Shown here: positions 26,943 through 36,641 of the stretch, one piece after another
Layout of the letters: each line of letters starts with the position of its first letter
Position numbering within the stretch: position 1 is the first letter of the stretch
NCBI RefSeq assembly: GCF_947496855.1
Contig: NZ_CANMED010000002.1
Location: 744,001-808,000, forward strand
Origin: an uncultured Aquimarina sp.
GTDB lineage: Bacteria > Bacteroidota > Bacteroidia > Flavobacteriales > Flavobacteriaceae
Direction of reading: 5' to 3'
DNA length: 64,000 nucleotides
Made by a program: the position numbers and the translations under genes
The notes under the pieces: generated by a model
The model's database searches: none
What the model saw: only the letters and a program-made list of their open reading frames with translations
What the model was told of the DNA's origin: nothing

Positions 26943-27185
26943 ATGAGTATAGCAGCAATGGTTGCTTCGATTAAATTTAATGATCGAAGAAATAAAAGAG
27001 ATGCTTTTAGCCACATAAACGGAACTACAGATGCCAAAAGTCAAGGAATCAAAGTAGAGCCTGTTTCTGAAGAAACATTACAAGAAATCAGAACTAAGAT
27101 TCAGAAACAAAATCGATTAACTACTATCAAAATAATAGCAGTTTTTTCGATTGCTATCATAGCAACAATTTGGTTGTTATTCTAA
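26943..27185 (+). CDS. small single-span membrane protein, paralog 1
   Basis: 80 aa, family not known to me. Cytoplasmic region with AFSHINGTTDAKSQGIKVEP and VSEETLQEIRTKIQKQNR, then one C-terminal membrane helix (IKIIAVFSIAIIATIWLLF) as in tail-anchored proteins. The same motif recurs in the next gene, so the two are tandem paralogs. Lies downstream of the flotillin in the same orientation and probably interacts with that complex. Confidence 0.7.
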   Translation: MSIAAMVASIKFNDRRNKRDAFSHINGTTDAKSQGIKVEPVSEETLQEIRTKIQKQNRLTTIKIIAVFSIAIIATIWLLF

Positions 27186-27220
27186 AAGATCATTGAAATA
27201 TAATTTAAAACTTGAAACGT

Positions 27221-27520
27221 ATGAGTGCAATTTCAGGAATGAACATTTCGATGAAGAATAATAATCGGAGAGTTACAAGAGAAGCGTTTAGTCATATCAG
27301 TGGCGAATCTGATGAAAAAAGTCAGGGAATTAAAGTAGAGCCAGTTTCTGAAGAAGTTCTAATGGAAATTAGACAAAAGATGAAACAACAACAAAAGATA
27401 ACAAGAATAAAGAATGTCTTTATCACCATTTTTGGTTTATTTCTAGTGGCTTTTGTTTTTTGGGCAGTGGTATCACATTTTCAAAATGATCCAGGAGTTA
27501 GTTTTGGACCTTTTAGATAA
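27221..27520 (+). CDS. small single-span membrane protein, paralog 2
   Basis: 99 aa from ATG 27221 (MSAISGMNISMKNNNRR); an upstream in-frame TTG at 27212 is less likely. The motif AFSHISGESDEKSQGIKVEP followed by VSEEVLMEIRQKMKQQQK is shared with the preceding gene, where 15 consecutive residues (KSQGIKVEPVSEE and neighbours) are nearly identical. A membrane helix (VFITIFGLFLVAFVFWAVV) follows, then a short tail that should be outside the cytoplasm. Function unknown. Part of the same operon by spacing. Confidence 0.7.
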   Translation: MSAISGMNISMKNNNRRVTREAFSHISGESDEKSQGIKVEPVSEEVLMEIRQKMKQQQKITRIKNVFITIFGLFLVAFVFWAVVSHFQNDPGVSFGPFR

Positions 27521-27539
27521 CAAAAAAAAGAAAAGGATT

Positions 27540-27896
27540 ATGAATAAAAAGTTTTTAGGATTAATAGCAGTTTTAATAGTCGCAATTGGGGTTTTAGCAT
27601 TTAACAACTATTCCAAAAAAGAAGGGTTGATAAAAAATGGTGTTATCACAACTGCAGTTATAGACAAAATTTCGACAAATAAGATTGATAATGAATTCTC
27701 ACCTACTGTAGAGAATATACATGTAAAATACACTTATATTATTGATTTAAAAGGGTATACAAAAACAGAAGAAATCTCGAGGCACGAGCATGACTTATAT
27801 TTTACCAAAACAGGAAAAGTAGGTGATTCTGTAAACATCACCTATGATTCAGAAAAACCAACTAATTCTAGGATGGAGAAGATTAACAAAAAATGA
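27540..27896 (+). CDS. DUF3592-like small membrane/secreted protein
   Basis: 118 aa from ATG 27540 (MNKKFLGLIAVLIVAIGVL); the frame is open 87 bases further but overlaps the previous gene. One membrane helix or uncleaved signal, then a small domain with VITTAVIDKISTNKI, VKYTYIIDLKGYTKTEE and GDSVNITYDSEKPTNSRM, which is the layout of DUF3592-type domains. Role unknown. Lies 19 bases after the previous stop. Confidence 0.6.
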   Translation: MNKKFLGLIAVLIVAIGVLAFNNYSKKEGLIKNGVITTAVIDKISTNKIDNEFSPTVENIHVKYTYIIDLKGYTKTEEISRHEHDLYFTKTGKVGDSVNITYDSEKPTNSRMEKINKK

Positions 27897-27970
27897 AAGA
27901 ATCCTAAAAAAACGTGGCGGAATATCAAAAAGAATAAATCCAACATATAACCAAAAAAAACATTCAAAAA

Positions 27971-28975
27971 GTGTCAATATTTAAAGCTTTTATTTATTTG
28001 ATTTTTGCGTCGATAATCTTTTTAGTTATTGATGGTTTTGCTGCAAAGAAAGAATATTATAAGGGAATTATTATTGACAAAAAGTATGCTAACAATACGG
28101 GGCTTTCTGGTGGAAGTACAACTGGAGAAACTCCTTTTGCTCCAATACCGGAACAAAAAACCGACCCTAAAGGATTTTCTTTCTCAATAAGAGGGGAATC
28201 TAATCAAACAGTTCACGTAATTCCTAATAACGAAATGTATCACAATGCTTCATTAGGTGATTCTATAACTTATATTAAATATAAAGGATTGTTGACAAGT
28301 ATTTTGTGGAATACAATTCCACAAAAGTTAGAAAAACACCCTAATAATACTAATTATTTAAAAATTCAACGAGAAAAAAAAATAAACAACCCTTTGAACA
28401 AAGAGACTTTACAGTTGCATTCAAGGATTAAAAAAATCTATAAAAAAGCTGATACTGATCTTTCCAAGGGTATTGAATATGCTGATTCACTAATTCATAA
28501 TGATGAATTCTTATCTAAACAGAATAAAATAGCAAACATACAAGTTATCATTGGGGAAATTCTTTATGATAATAATCAAATAGATTTGGCTTTAGAAAGA
28601 TTTCTTTTGGTTAAAAAGAAAGAACCTAAGCATCTTAAAAATGACGCCAATATTGCAGGATGCTATATAAAAAAAGGAGACTACAAAAAAGCTTTAGAAT
28701 TACTTACGGAGGCATCAAACATAAATAAAGATTTTAAATGGTTGATTGGAAATTATTATGAGGTAATAAAAAGTAAACCTAATGCTATAAATGTATATAA
28801 AGAATTATACGACTCTGATAACCAAGCCTATTCCTATTGTAAAGAAAGAATAGAAGAACTTCAAAATTCTAAAGCAAAAATGTACGAAGAATTAAAATAC
28901 TTAAAGAGAAGAGAACGAACCATTATGTTAATAAATAATTCAGGAGGATTTAAAGTTAAGACGGTTAAATATTAA
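27971..28975 (+). CDS. membrane-anchored TPR protein with DUF3592-like N-terminus
   Basis: 334 aa, GTG start at 27971 followed by an N-terminal membrane helix (FKAFIYLIFASIIFLVIDGF). Residues 25-110 contain YYKGIIIDKKYANNTG and GDSITYIKYKG, resembling the DUF3592-like fold of its neighbour. Residues about 145-310 form TPR-like helix pairs (IEYADSLIHNDEFLSKQNK, IDLALERFLLVKKKEPKHL, GDYKKALELLTEASNINKDF). Thus a membrane-bound protein-interaction scaffold. Between the DUF3592-like gene and the giant AAA+ gene, with an 83-bp gap to the latter. Confidence 0.7.
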   Translation: MSIFKAFIYLIFASIIFLVIDGFAAKKEYYKGIIIDKKYANNTGLSGGSTTGETPFAPIPEQKTDPKGFSFSIRGESNQTVHVIPNNEMYHNASLGDSITYIKYKGLLTSILWNTIPQKLEKHPNNTNYLKIQREKKINNPLNKETLQLHSRIKKIYKKADTDLSKGIEYADSLIHNDEFLSKQNKIANIQVIIGEILYDNNQIDLALERFLLVKKKEPKHLKNDANIAGCYIKKGDYKKALELLTEASNINKDFKWLIGNYYEVIKSKPNAINVYKELYDSDNQAYSYCKERIEELQNSKAKMYEELKYLKRRERTIMLINNSGGFKVKTVKY

Positions 28976-29058
28976 AGTCTAATTATAGTCAGTTATTAAT
29001 TTCCTCGAAAAAAGAGGGAAATCAATTTTAACTCTAACTAAAAACTAGAGTAACAACT

Positions 29059-32000
29059 ATGGAAGAAACCAACACGAACAACATACAACTAGACGGAGGA
29101 ACCTATGAGATCATCCAAAAACGTTTGCAAAAACAAAAGGGTGAACTCCAAAACCGTCTTACACAACTCAATGATGAGAGAAAAGAAGTTTTTGGTAGTG
29201 TAGAAACAAAACTAATTGCCAATAATCGTATCAACACAGAGAATAATTGTATAGCCCGAGATATTGTAACTATCGGCGATTTTTGTCTTTTTGGATATAA
29301 TGTTCATTTCGGATTACGAACGGAAATAAAACTAGATGATGTATTCAGTGTATATACGTATGTTGATGATCATTTTGTAAATAAAAAATTAGACCTTATT
29401 AATGATGCTGTTTTCATTGATGACTTCACGAATCTATATAAATACTATCGTAACACCATCTTTTCTAAGTTTGCTATTGTTGGTAATTATCTTCATATGG
29501 TATTTCAGCTCAGCGAAAGTGTTTCTGATATCAAAACTTTTAAATGGTTAGTAAACCAAGGAACTCTTACCTATGTAGATAACCGAAGTGAGCACGAATT
29601 TAAATTTCCAAAACAATATGAATTCGAATGGGTGGAGGTTACGCGTGACATGCATCGTTATGGAATACATCCACATATTTCTATATTAGATAAAGTTTTT
29701 GTAGAAACTGTAGGTGGCGATCTTACCATCAAAATCGAAGATAATACTGATGACGGAAAAGGAATTTATAATGAAGCTGTAGAACAAGTAGACCAGACCC
29801 TAGATGATGGTCAATATCGATATGCGAATTTGGGGAACCTTATCGCTTTAGAAATAAAACCTTTTCAAGAAACACCACGATATTTCGTGTATAATCATAA
29901 GGTACAAGAAGTTAAAAAAATTGAATCTATCAAAGATGCTTGTGTCCTCTTACCTGATGACCAAGGAATTATATATCCTAACGGATACTATCTACAATCC
30001 GGAGAAGTTAAACTATTTACGAACGAGGTTTCTGAAGTTAAATTTCAGGAGAAAATTAGTTCACCTAATGGAGAAGACTTCTTATACGTGTTTTATGAAA
30101 GTGAAAAAGGGCTCTATACCTTAATGTCCTATAATGTCATCGAACAAGAAGTAAAAACTCCAATTGTTTGTAATGGTTTTACCATTTTATCAGATGGAGA
30201 ATTATGTTATTTCAAAACTGAAGACGAACAAACTAAACATCACGTCATTCAAATATGGCAAACTCCTTTCTTAAAAGGAAACGAGATCCCTTCAGAGCAT
30301 ACAGACACATTATTATATAAAATTGGCAATAAAGATATCGTAAAGGCAATGGCTGAGTGCCATGCCTTAATCACACTACTTAATAAGGAAGATAATTATG
30401 ATGGATTATATGATGATTTGGCTAAATCTTCTGGTGAAATTATTGATAGTTATTATTGGATTAGAGAAGAAGATACTCTTCGCTTAGATGTTCCCCTAGG
30501 AGAAATAAGTAATGCTGCTAATGCTGCTATTGATGAGTTTGAGAAAGTAGTACAACTGCGCAGAACTGCCACCAATGTCACCAAAGAAACTAAAGAAACT
30601 GCAGAAGGTATATTTAACAAGATAAAAAGTAGTTCATTTCGTTCTATTGATGACTTTGTGCACGTATTATCACAACTAAGAACGTTACGTGGTGAAGTGA
30701 TTGGTTTAAATGATATTAGATATATTGATAAACAGTTTATTACTGATCTAGAAACTGAAATTGCAGAACAAACTGATAAAATTTCACAACGTTGTGTGCA
30801 ATTCTTATTAGATGATAAAGCACTACTACCCTATCACGCTCGTGTAGAAGAAAAACAGCAAGAACTCGAAGCTATTAAGAAGGTAATAGAAGCTAAGAAA
30901 CTAGAAGAAGAAGTCAACCAGATCGCAAAAGATTTGGAAATGCTTATTGATATCGTTTCTAATCTTCAAATCGAAGACACTTCGCACTCTACCAAGATCA
31001 TTGATAATATATCTTTGATTTTTGCAACGATTAATCAGTTAAAAGCTGGAATTAAAAATAAAATAAAATCACTAGGTAGTAAAGAAGCTAACGCAGAGTT
31101 TGCGGCTCAGTTAAAACTAGTGGATCAGAGCATTATCAATTATCTTGATATTGCCAATACCCCAGAAAAGACAGATGAATTACTAAACAAAGTCTCTGTT
31201 CAACTAGAAGATCTAGAAGGTAGGTTTGCGGATTTCGAAGTGTTTATTACACTGATTATCGAAAAACGCGAGGAAGTATATAATGCTTTTGAAGCTAGAA
31301 AAAATAGCTTAATTGAGGCAAGGAATAAAAAAGCCGTTGCTCTTGAAAATGCAGCAAGCCGAATATTAAAAGGAGTTACTAAAAAAGCATTAAGTTTTGA
31401 TTCTACTGCTGATATCAATGGGTATTTTGCCTCTGATTTAATGATTAATAAACTTAGGGATATCATAGCGAATTTAATGGAATTGGATGATGCTGGTAAA
31501 GCTGAGACTATTGAAACTGCATTAAAAGTTGCCAAAGAAGATGCTACTCGTAAGCTAAAAGACAAACAAGATCTCTATGAAGATGGTGAGAATATCATCA
31601 AACTAGGAAAACATAAGTTTGGTGTAAACAAACAACCATTAGATCTTACTATCGTTTATAAAGATAATACGCTACAATATCATCTCACGGGAACCGATTT
31701 CTATCAAGAAATTGAAAACGAAATATTACTAAAGTCGGAAAAATACTGGGATCAAGAACTAATTTCTGAAAACCAAGAGATTTATCGTTCTGCATATTTA
31801 GCATATAAATTATTTACTACTAAAAAAGACGAGTTAGTCAATTTGGGAGAAGAAGAACTACTAGAACTCATAAAATCGGAAAGCAGTAAAAACTATGCTG
31901 AAGGATATGTAAAAGGAGTTCATGACGTGGATGCTGCCACAATTCTAAAGGTTTTAGTGAGTAAAGATCATGATCTTGGGTTATTACGTTATGACTCACT

Positions 32001-33978
32001 CTCTAGATCCTATGCACAGTATTTTTGGAATAGTTTAAATACAGAAAAGAAAACATATTGGAACGATACTATAAAAGCATCAGGAGAAGTTTTAGAAATT
32101 TTCTCAGATAGTACGGAGTATCAAACCATACTTTCTGATTTAGAAAAAGAGGTTTCAAATACTGAAATTATAATAACATTATTAAAACATGAAAGACTTC
32201 GACAAGCTCAGTCTGAAAATGATAATTCTGATTTCACACTGAGCTTGTCAAAGCGAATTGCTAGCTATCTTTTTACTGAACTGCAAACAGATGATATATT
32301 TTGTATCAGTCAAACTGCAAATGAATTACACGATACGTTTCTTGCCGAATTAGAAAAGAAAAAAGTAGCAACCAAGTTTAAAAAATCTATAGAACCTACT
32401 AATGAAAAGAGTCAGAAAGATGTAATACGTTTAACATTGCAATGGGTTACTGCTTTTCTAAAAGCGCATCACCCAGAACAAATAGAATATGCACAGGAAA
32501 TTGTATGTGTTTTATTATATAAAAAGGAATCTGTTTCAGAAATAATTCATGTAAATCCTTCGCAAACTATCGAAGGGTTAAAAGGAAGTCACTCAACTAT
32601 AAATGAAGGTAGTTTTGAATTTAATTATCATCAATTTATTACTCAATTATCCGACTTTTCTCGCATAGAAGCACCAGCATTCTCAGCATATCGAGAAGCA
32701 AAACATGCAGTAACTGATTCCTTAAAGGATGACCTTAAACTAGAAGAATTTAAACCAAGAGTTTTATCCTCTTTTGTCCGTAACAAGTTGATTGATCAGG
32801 TATATTTACCTTTATTTGGTGATAATCTTTCTAAACAACTGGGAAGCGTTGGTGACAATAAACGTACAGATAGAATGGGTATGTTATTATTGATTTCTCC
32901 ACCTGGATATGGTAAAACAACCTTGATGGAATATATGGCAAACCGTTTAGGATTGGTATTTATGAAAATAAATGGCCCAGCTATTGGTCACGAAGTTACT
33001 TCTGTAGATCCAATGGCTGCTACTAACTCTGCTGCTCGCGAAGAATTAAAAAAACTAAATCTAGCATTCGAGATGGGTAATAATGTCATGTTATACCTAG
33101 ACGACATCCAGCATTGTAATCCAGAGTTTTTGCAAAAATTTATTTCATTAGCCGATGGTACCCGTAAGATTGAAGGAATCTACAATGGAAAACCTAAAAC
33201 ATATGACCTACGGAGCAAGAAATTCTGTGTAATAATGGCCGGAAATCCATATACCGAAAGTGGAGATAAATTTCAGATTCCGGATATGTTAGCAAATAGA
33301 GCGGATATATACAATCTGGGAGATATTATTGGCGATACCGCAGATTTATTCAAACTCAGTTTGATAGAAAATGCTTTGACATCTAACCCTGTATTACACC
33401 AGTTAAGTAGTAAATATTTTGAAGATATTTATGGATTAATTGAAATGGTAGAATCTGGTAATCAAGAAGGTATAGAATTAAAAGGAAATCACACTAAGCA
33501 AGAAACACAAGATTATCTAGCAGTGTTAGAAAAAGTAGTGACCATTCGTAATACAGTGATGCAAGTAAATGCCACATATATACAATCCGCAGCGATGGAG
33601 GACTCATATCGTACAGAACCTTCATTTAAATTACAAGGATCCTATCGCGATATGAGTAAACTAGTAGCTAAAGTAGTTCCGATTATGAACGAAAAAGAAT
33701 TACAAACGCTACTCCTATCGCATTATGAGAATGAGTCACAAACATTAACCAGTGCTGCAGAAGCAAACCTTCTTAAATATAAAGAATTAACAAATACCAT
33801 TGAAGGCGAAGAAGCTACACGTTGGGAAACTATCAAAGAAACTTTTATCAAAAACAATAAGTTAAAAGGCTTTGGTGATAAAAACGAAATGGCACAAGTA
33901 TTGGCGCAGATGATGCAGTTTAGTGAACATTTATCAGGAATTCAGGATGTATTGAAGAAAGGATTGGAGAAAGATTAA
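29059..33978 (+). CDS. giant AAA+ ATPase of PspA/flotillin cluster
   Basis: 1639 aa, cytoplasmic. Residues 1-60 and about 480-840 are coiled-coil rich (KRLQKQKGELQNRLTQLNDE; EEKQQELEAIKKVIEAKKLE). Residues 60-470 look like a mostly beta region. The C-terminal third has one AAA+ module: Walker A PPGYGKTT (Pro1281-Thr1288, Lys1286), Walker B VMLYLDDIQH (Asp1348-Asp1349), and sensor-like VIMAGNPYTESGDKFQIPDM with ANRADIYNLGD resembling MoxR/dynein-type modules. Homologs are often labelled DNA repair ATPase, which nothing here supports; with PspA and flotillin beside it a membrane-quality role is more likely. Last gene of the cluster. Confidence 0.85.
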   Translation: MEETNTNNIQLDGGTYEIIQKRLQKQKGELQNRLTQLNDERKEVFGSVETKLIANNRINTENNCIARDIVTIGDFCLFGYNVHFGLRTEIKLDDVFSVYTYVDDHFVNKKLDLINDAVFIDDFTNLYKYYRNTIFSKFAIVGNYLHMVFQLSESVSDIKTFKWLVNQGTLTYVDNRSEHEFKFPKQYEFEWVEVTRDMHRYGIHPHISILDKVFVETVGGDLTIKIEDNTDDGKGIYNEAVEQVDQTLDDGQYRYANLGNLIALEIKPFQETPRYFVYNHKVQEVKKIESIKDACVLLPDDQGIIYPNGYYLQSGEVKLFTNEVSEVKFQEKISSPNGEDFLYVFYESEKGLYTLMSYNVIEQEVKTPIVCNGFTILSDGELCYFKTEDEQTKHHVIQIWQTPFLKGNEIPSEHTDTLLYKIGNKDIVKAMAECHALITLLNKEDNYDGLYDDLAKSSGEIIDSYYWIREEDTLRLDVPLGEISNAANAAIDEFEKVVQLRRTATNVTKETKETAEGIFNKIKSSSFRSIDDFVHVLSQLRTLRGEVIGLNDIRYIDKQFITDLETEIAEQTDKISQRCVQFLLDDKALLPYHARVEEKQQELEAIKKVIEAKKLEEEVNQIAKDLEMLIDIVSNLQIEDTSHSTKIIDNISLIFATINQLKAGIKNKIKSLGSKEANAEFAAQLKLVDQSIINYLDIANTPEKTDELLNKVSVQLEDLEGRFADFEVFITLIIEKREEVYNAFEARKNSLIEARNKKAVALENAASRILKGVTKKALSFDSTADINGYFASDLMINKLRDIIANLMELDDAGKAETIETALKVAKEDATRKLKDKQDLYEDGENIIKLGKHKFGVNKQPLDLTIVYKDNTLQYHLTGTDFYQEIENEILLKSEKYWDQELISENQEIYRSAYLAYKLFTTKKDELVNLGEEELLELIKSESSKNYAEGYVKGVHDVDAATILKVLVSKDHDLGLLRYDSLSRSYAQYFWNSLNTEKKTYWNDTIKASGEVLEIFSDSTEYQTILSDLEKEVSNTEIIITLLKHERLRQAQSENDNSDFTLSLSKRIASYLFTELQTDDIFCISQTANELHDTFLAELEKKKVATKFKKSIEPTNEKSQKDVIRLTLQWVTAFLKAHHPEQIEYAQEIVCVLLYKKESVSEIIHVNPSQTIEGLKGSHSTINEGSFEFNYHQFITQLSDFSRIEAPAFSAYREAKHAVTDSLKDDLKLEEFKPRVLSSFVRNKLIDQVYLPLFGDNLSKQLGSVGDNKRTDRMGMLLLISPPGYGKTTLMEYMANRLGLVFMKINGPAIGHEVTSVDPMAATNSAAREELKKLNLAFEMGNNVMLYLDDIQHCNPEFLQKFISLADGTRKIEGIYNGKPKTYDLRSKKFCVIMAGNPYTESGDKFQIPDMLANRADIYNLGDIIGDTADLFKLSLIENALTSNPVLHQLSSKYFEDIYGLIEMVESGNQEGIELKGNHTKQETQDYLAVLEKVVTIRNTVMQVNATYIQSAAMEDSYRTEPSFKLQGSYRDMSKLVAKVVPIMNEKELQTLLLSHYENESQTLTSAAEANLLKYKELTNTIEGEEATRWETIKETFIKNNKLKGFGDKNEMAQVLAQMMQFSEHLSGIQDVLKKGLEKD

Positions 33979-33997
33979 AAAATTAGGTTTCCAAAAC

Positions 33998-34040
33998 AAA
34001 ACACCTTTTATAAGCTTCTAAATAGAGTGTTATTTTTTTA
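33998..34040 (+). terminator. possible terminator of the AAA+ gene
   Basis: AACAC near 34000 can pair with GTGTT near 34030, followed by ATTTTTTT. The stem is only about five bp with a long loop, so evidence is weak. Confidence 0.35.
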
Positions 34041-34133
34041 ATTTGAACAAAACAATGGTTTAAAAAAAGAGTTATTAGATAAATCGTTTATACTATTTAC
34101 AAACAACAAATTACTCGTAACTAATTCATTATA

Positions 34134-35537
34134 ATGAATATAAAAACAAAACACTTCTCGAATTGCGTACTTATTTTTATGCTTATTTTTATTACATCTT
34201 GTAATAATGAAAGCTTGAACTCTAGTGATCAGCCTTCAGCATATGACGCGGACCCAGAAGATTTGGATAATAATGGATTACCCGTAATTATTTTTGATAT
34301 TGAATTACCTACAATACTTGATAATTCAGAATACATTATTGATTTAGATCAATGGGACATTCCTAATAATCGTACCGATGCTATTAAAACGACTACCAAT
34401 TTACAGACTGCAATTGATTGGGCTCATCAAGAAGGATATGGAAGAGTGATACTGCCAGAGGGAATCTATCTAATAGGTGAAAGTATAAATGAAATCTATC
34501 AAGGAGGTATCGAAATACACGGAGATACTGAATTTATATTTAGTCCAGGAGCAATTCTAGAAATGGCTACTAATAATAAATGGAATTATTGTGTAATTAG
34601 TCTAAATGGAGATAACATAATAATTCGTGATGGTATAATTAAAGGTGACCGAAATACACACATTTTCACACCTCGTGATTCTGATGGAAAGACAGCTCAT
34701 GATGAAGGTCATGGAATCTGTGTTTGGAATACAAATAATCAAGTGGTTATCGAAAACATGGAAATCCAAGACCTAACTGGTGATGGTTCTTTAGTATTGG
34801 ATTCTAATGATGTAACTTTTGTGAATAATAATATCCATAACAATAGACGTCAGGGTATTTCTATAGTGGGCGGTAAACGTATTGAAATAAGGAATAATGA
34901 AATACATCATATTAACGGGACTGCTCCACAGTTTGGTATTGATATAGAGGGGCCTGGTCGTGTAGATGAAGATATATTAATTCAGAATAATTATTTTCAT
35001 CATAATTCAGGTGGTGATATAGTTAACACTAGCGGTGAAAATGTATATATTCTTGACAATATCATGGAACAAGGTGAAGGCAGTACATACTTAGACGGTC
35101 CTATCGTTAGTTGGCATAAAACCCATAATATTATTGCCAGAAACACTATTACAATGCTTTCAGGTTCCGCTAATGGCAGGTTAGGATATATTCAATATTC
35201 TGGTGGAGGCGATAAAGGACACAACAGAGCAACTTTTGTACATGATAATGTATGTAATAATTGTGGTATGTATATGTACAAAAGTTCTCAAGCAGATGTT
35301 CGCCGTAATAAATTTTTAGGATATTTTTTAGCCTTTAGTGATTTTGAAAACGCAATATTAATCGACAATTTAGTAACGTATTCTGAAGCACATCCTAACC
35401 TTAGATTTTGTTGGTCATATCGTTTTGAAAATGTTACAGGAGTGGCCGAAGGAAATTATTTAGAAGACACTTTAGAAGAAATTCCTTTATCAGAAATCGA
35501 ATCATATTCATTACAATGTGTAATTGATGGCTGGTAA
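34134..35537 (+). CDS. right-handed beta-helix lipoprotein (pectate-lyase-like)
   Basis: 467 aa. Lipobox FITSC at residue about 23. Residues about 80-400 show parallel beta-helix coils: GYGRVILPEGIYLIGESINE, IIIRDGIIKGDRN, VVIENMEIQDLTGDGSLVLD, DVTFVNNNIHNNRRQGISIV, IEIRNNEIHHINGTAPQFGI. The N-terminal part IPNNRTDAIKTTTNLQTAID WAHQEG is like polysaccharide lyase and tail-spike folds. No catalytic residues can be named with confidence. Likely attacks or binds polysaccharide at the outer membrane. Next gene is another small lipoprotein. Confidence 0.8.
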   Translation: MNIKTKHFSNCVLIFMLIFITSCNNESLNSSDQPSAYDADPEDLDNNGLPVIIFDIELPTILDNSEYIIDLDQWDIPNNRTDAIKTTTNLQTAIDWAHQEGYGRVILPEGIYLIGESINEIYQGGIEIHGDTEFIFSPGAILEMATNNKWNYCVISLNGDNIIIRDGIIKGDRNTHIFTPRDSDGKTAHDEGHGICVWNTNNQVVIENMEIQDLTGDGSLVLDSNDVTFVNNNIHNNRRQGISIVGGKRIEIRNNEIHHINGTAPQFGIDIEGPGRVDEDILIQNNYFHHNSGGDIVNTSGENVYILDNIMEQGEGSTYLDGPIVSWHKTHNIIARNTITMLSGSANGRLGYIQYSGGGDKGHNRATFVHDNVCNNCGMYMYKSSQADVRRNKFLGYFLAFSDFENAILIDNLVTYSEAHPNLRFCWSYRFENVTGVAEGNYLEDTLEEIPLSEIESYSLQCVIDGW

Positions 35538-35565
35538 AAGGTATTAGAGAAATAATAATAATAAT

Positions 35566-36144
35566 ATGATAAAACTAAAAACATTAGCCAGCTTTACTAT
35601 TCTGTTTATGTGTATTTTTTCTTTTAGTAGTTGCACAAAAAAAAATCATAACACGGAATTAGTTCAAAATTATTACGATCAACTAAACCATAGTAACTAT
35701 ACAGAATTATCAAAATTTGTTGGGGATAGTATAACTATTAGTGAGGCAGATTATAACACAAATTATTCTAAAAACGATTACTACAAATTTTTTCAGTGGG
35801 ATTCTGTATTCTCTCCAAAATATGAAATATTAGAGATTAAAGAAATTGATAATAAAATGGAAATTAGAGTTTCTAAAATATGTACAAGGATAAAATTTCT
35901 AAATGAAAAACCTATTATCTCCAAAGAAGTAATAGAAATAAAGAACCAGAAAATTTCCAAAATAAAAAATATAGAAATGGATTCTGACTTTAAACTTTGG
36001 AATACTACAAAAAATGAGATGGTTACTTGGATCAAAAAAAATCATCCTCAGTTAGATGGTTTTATCTACGATCAGACCAAAACAGGTGCTCAAAATTATG
36101 TGAAAGCGATGGATTTATACAAAGAGTTTAACGGTAAGAATTAA
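35566..36144 (+). CDS. small lipoprotein, NTF2-like appearance
   Basis: 192 aa. Lipoprotein signal MIKLKTLASFTILFMCIF with lipobox SSC (about residue 24). The body (ELVQNYYDQLNHSNYTELSK, DDYYKFFQWDSVF-type segment, EILEIKEIDNKMEIRVSKIC, VIEIKNQKISKIKNIEMD) has the helix-strand layout of NTF2/SnoaL-like folds. Family not known to me. Closely follows the beta-helix lipoprotein (28 bp gap), so may share its transcript. Confidence 0.6.
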   Translation: MIKLKTLASFTILFMCIFSFSSCTKKNHNTELVQNYYDQLNHSNYTELSKFVGDSITISEADYNTNYSKNDYYKFFQWDSVFSPKYEILEIKEIDNKMEIRVSKICTRIKFLNEKPIISKEVIEIKNQKISKIKNIEMDSDFKLWNTTKNEMVTWIKKNHPQLDGFIYDQTKTGAQNYVKAMDLYKEFNGKN

Positions 36145-36188
36145 AAGGTTCCTTATCTAGTATAATTAATAATTTTATATTTTTTGTC

Positions 36189-36312
36189 ATTCCAGAATAA
36201 ATCTGGAATCCATTTTCATGAATGTTCCTCCATTTTGGATCCCAGCCTACGCTGGGATGACAAAATAGAATAAATCCGGAACAAGTATTGTCATTCCGGC
36301 GTAGGCCGGAAT
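36189..36312. repeat. cluster of three dispersed palindromes (type B)
   Basis: Three hairpins: ATTCCAGA-ATAAA-TCTGGAAT (36189-36209), ATCCCAGC-CTAC-GCTGGGAT (36239-36258) and ATTCCGGC-GTAG-GCCGGAAT (36293-36312). Flanked by GTCATTCC/GGAATCC-type ends. G+C-rich compared with neighbours; typical of dispersed intergenic repeats. Confidence 0.75.
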
Positions 36313-36327
36313 CCAAAATAAACACAA

Positions 36328-36635
36328 ATGCTAAAACCTGAACATCAATACTTAGTTTACGTTCTTTCTAACAAGAAAAATGGAACTCTTCATATTGGAA
36401 TGACAAACAACCTAGAAAGAAGGATTTTCAAACATAAAATAAATTGATAGAAGGGTTTTCGAAAAAATATGATTTAAATATTTTGGTTTATTTTGAAGTG
36501 TATCAGTATGTAAATGATGCTATTCTAAGAGAAAAAAGACTAAAAAACTGGAATCGGCAATGGAAAATAAACTTGATAGAAGAAGACAATCCCGATTGGA
36601 ACGATTTAGCATTAGACTGGAACGATTATCATTAA
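36328..36635 (+). pseudogene. GIY-YIG endonuclease, frameshifted
   Basis: The first frame from ATG 36328 gives MLKPEHQYLVYVLSNKKNGT LHIGMTNNLERRIFKHK (the GIY-YIG core with VYV and HIG) and then stops after a few codons at TGA. A second frame, one base over, continues with LIEGFSKKYDLNILVYFEVY, DAILREKRLKNWNRQWKINL IEEDNPDWNDL, exactly the rest of the family. The shift falls at the AAAA run at 36436-36439, where one A more would restore a single frame of about 103 codons. Thus a broken gene, or a sequencing error in the run. It lies between palindromes at 36293-36312 and 36642-36661. Confidence 0.85.
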
Positions 36636-36641
36636 TCGTGG

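Noticed and set aside
29059..33978. DNA-repair function for the giant ATPase
   Set aside because: Nothing in the protein or neighbours points to DNA; the label used for homologs is not supported here.
36328..36635. Two separate small genes
   Set aside because: Both frames join into one GIY-YIG family protein if a single A is added in an A-run; one broken gene explains it better.
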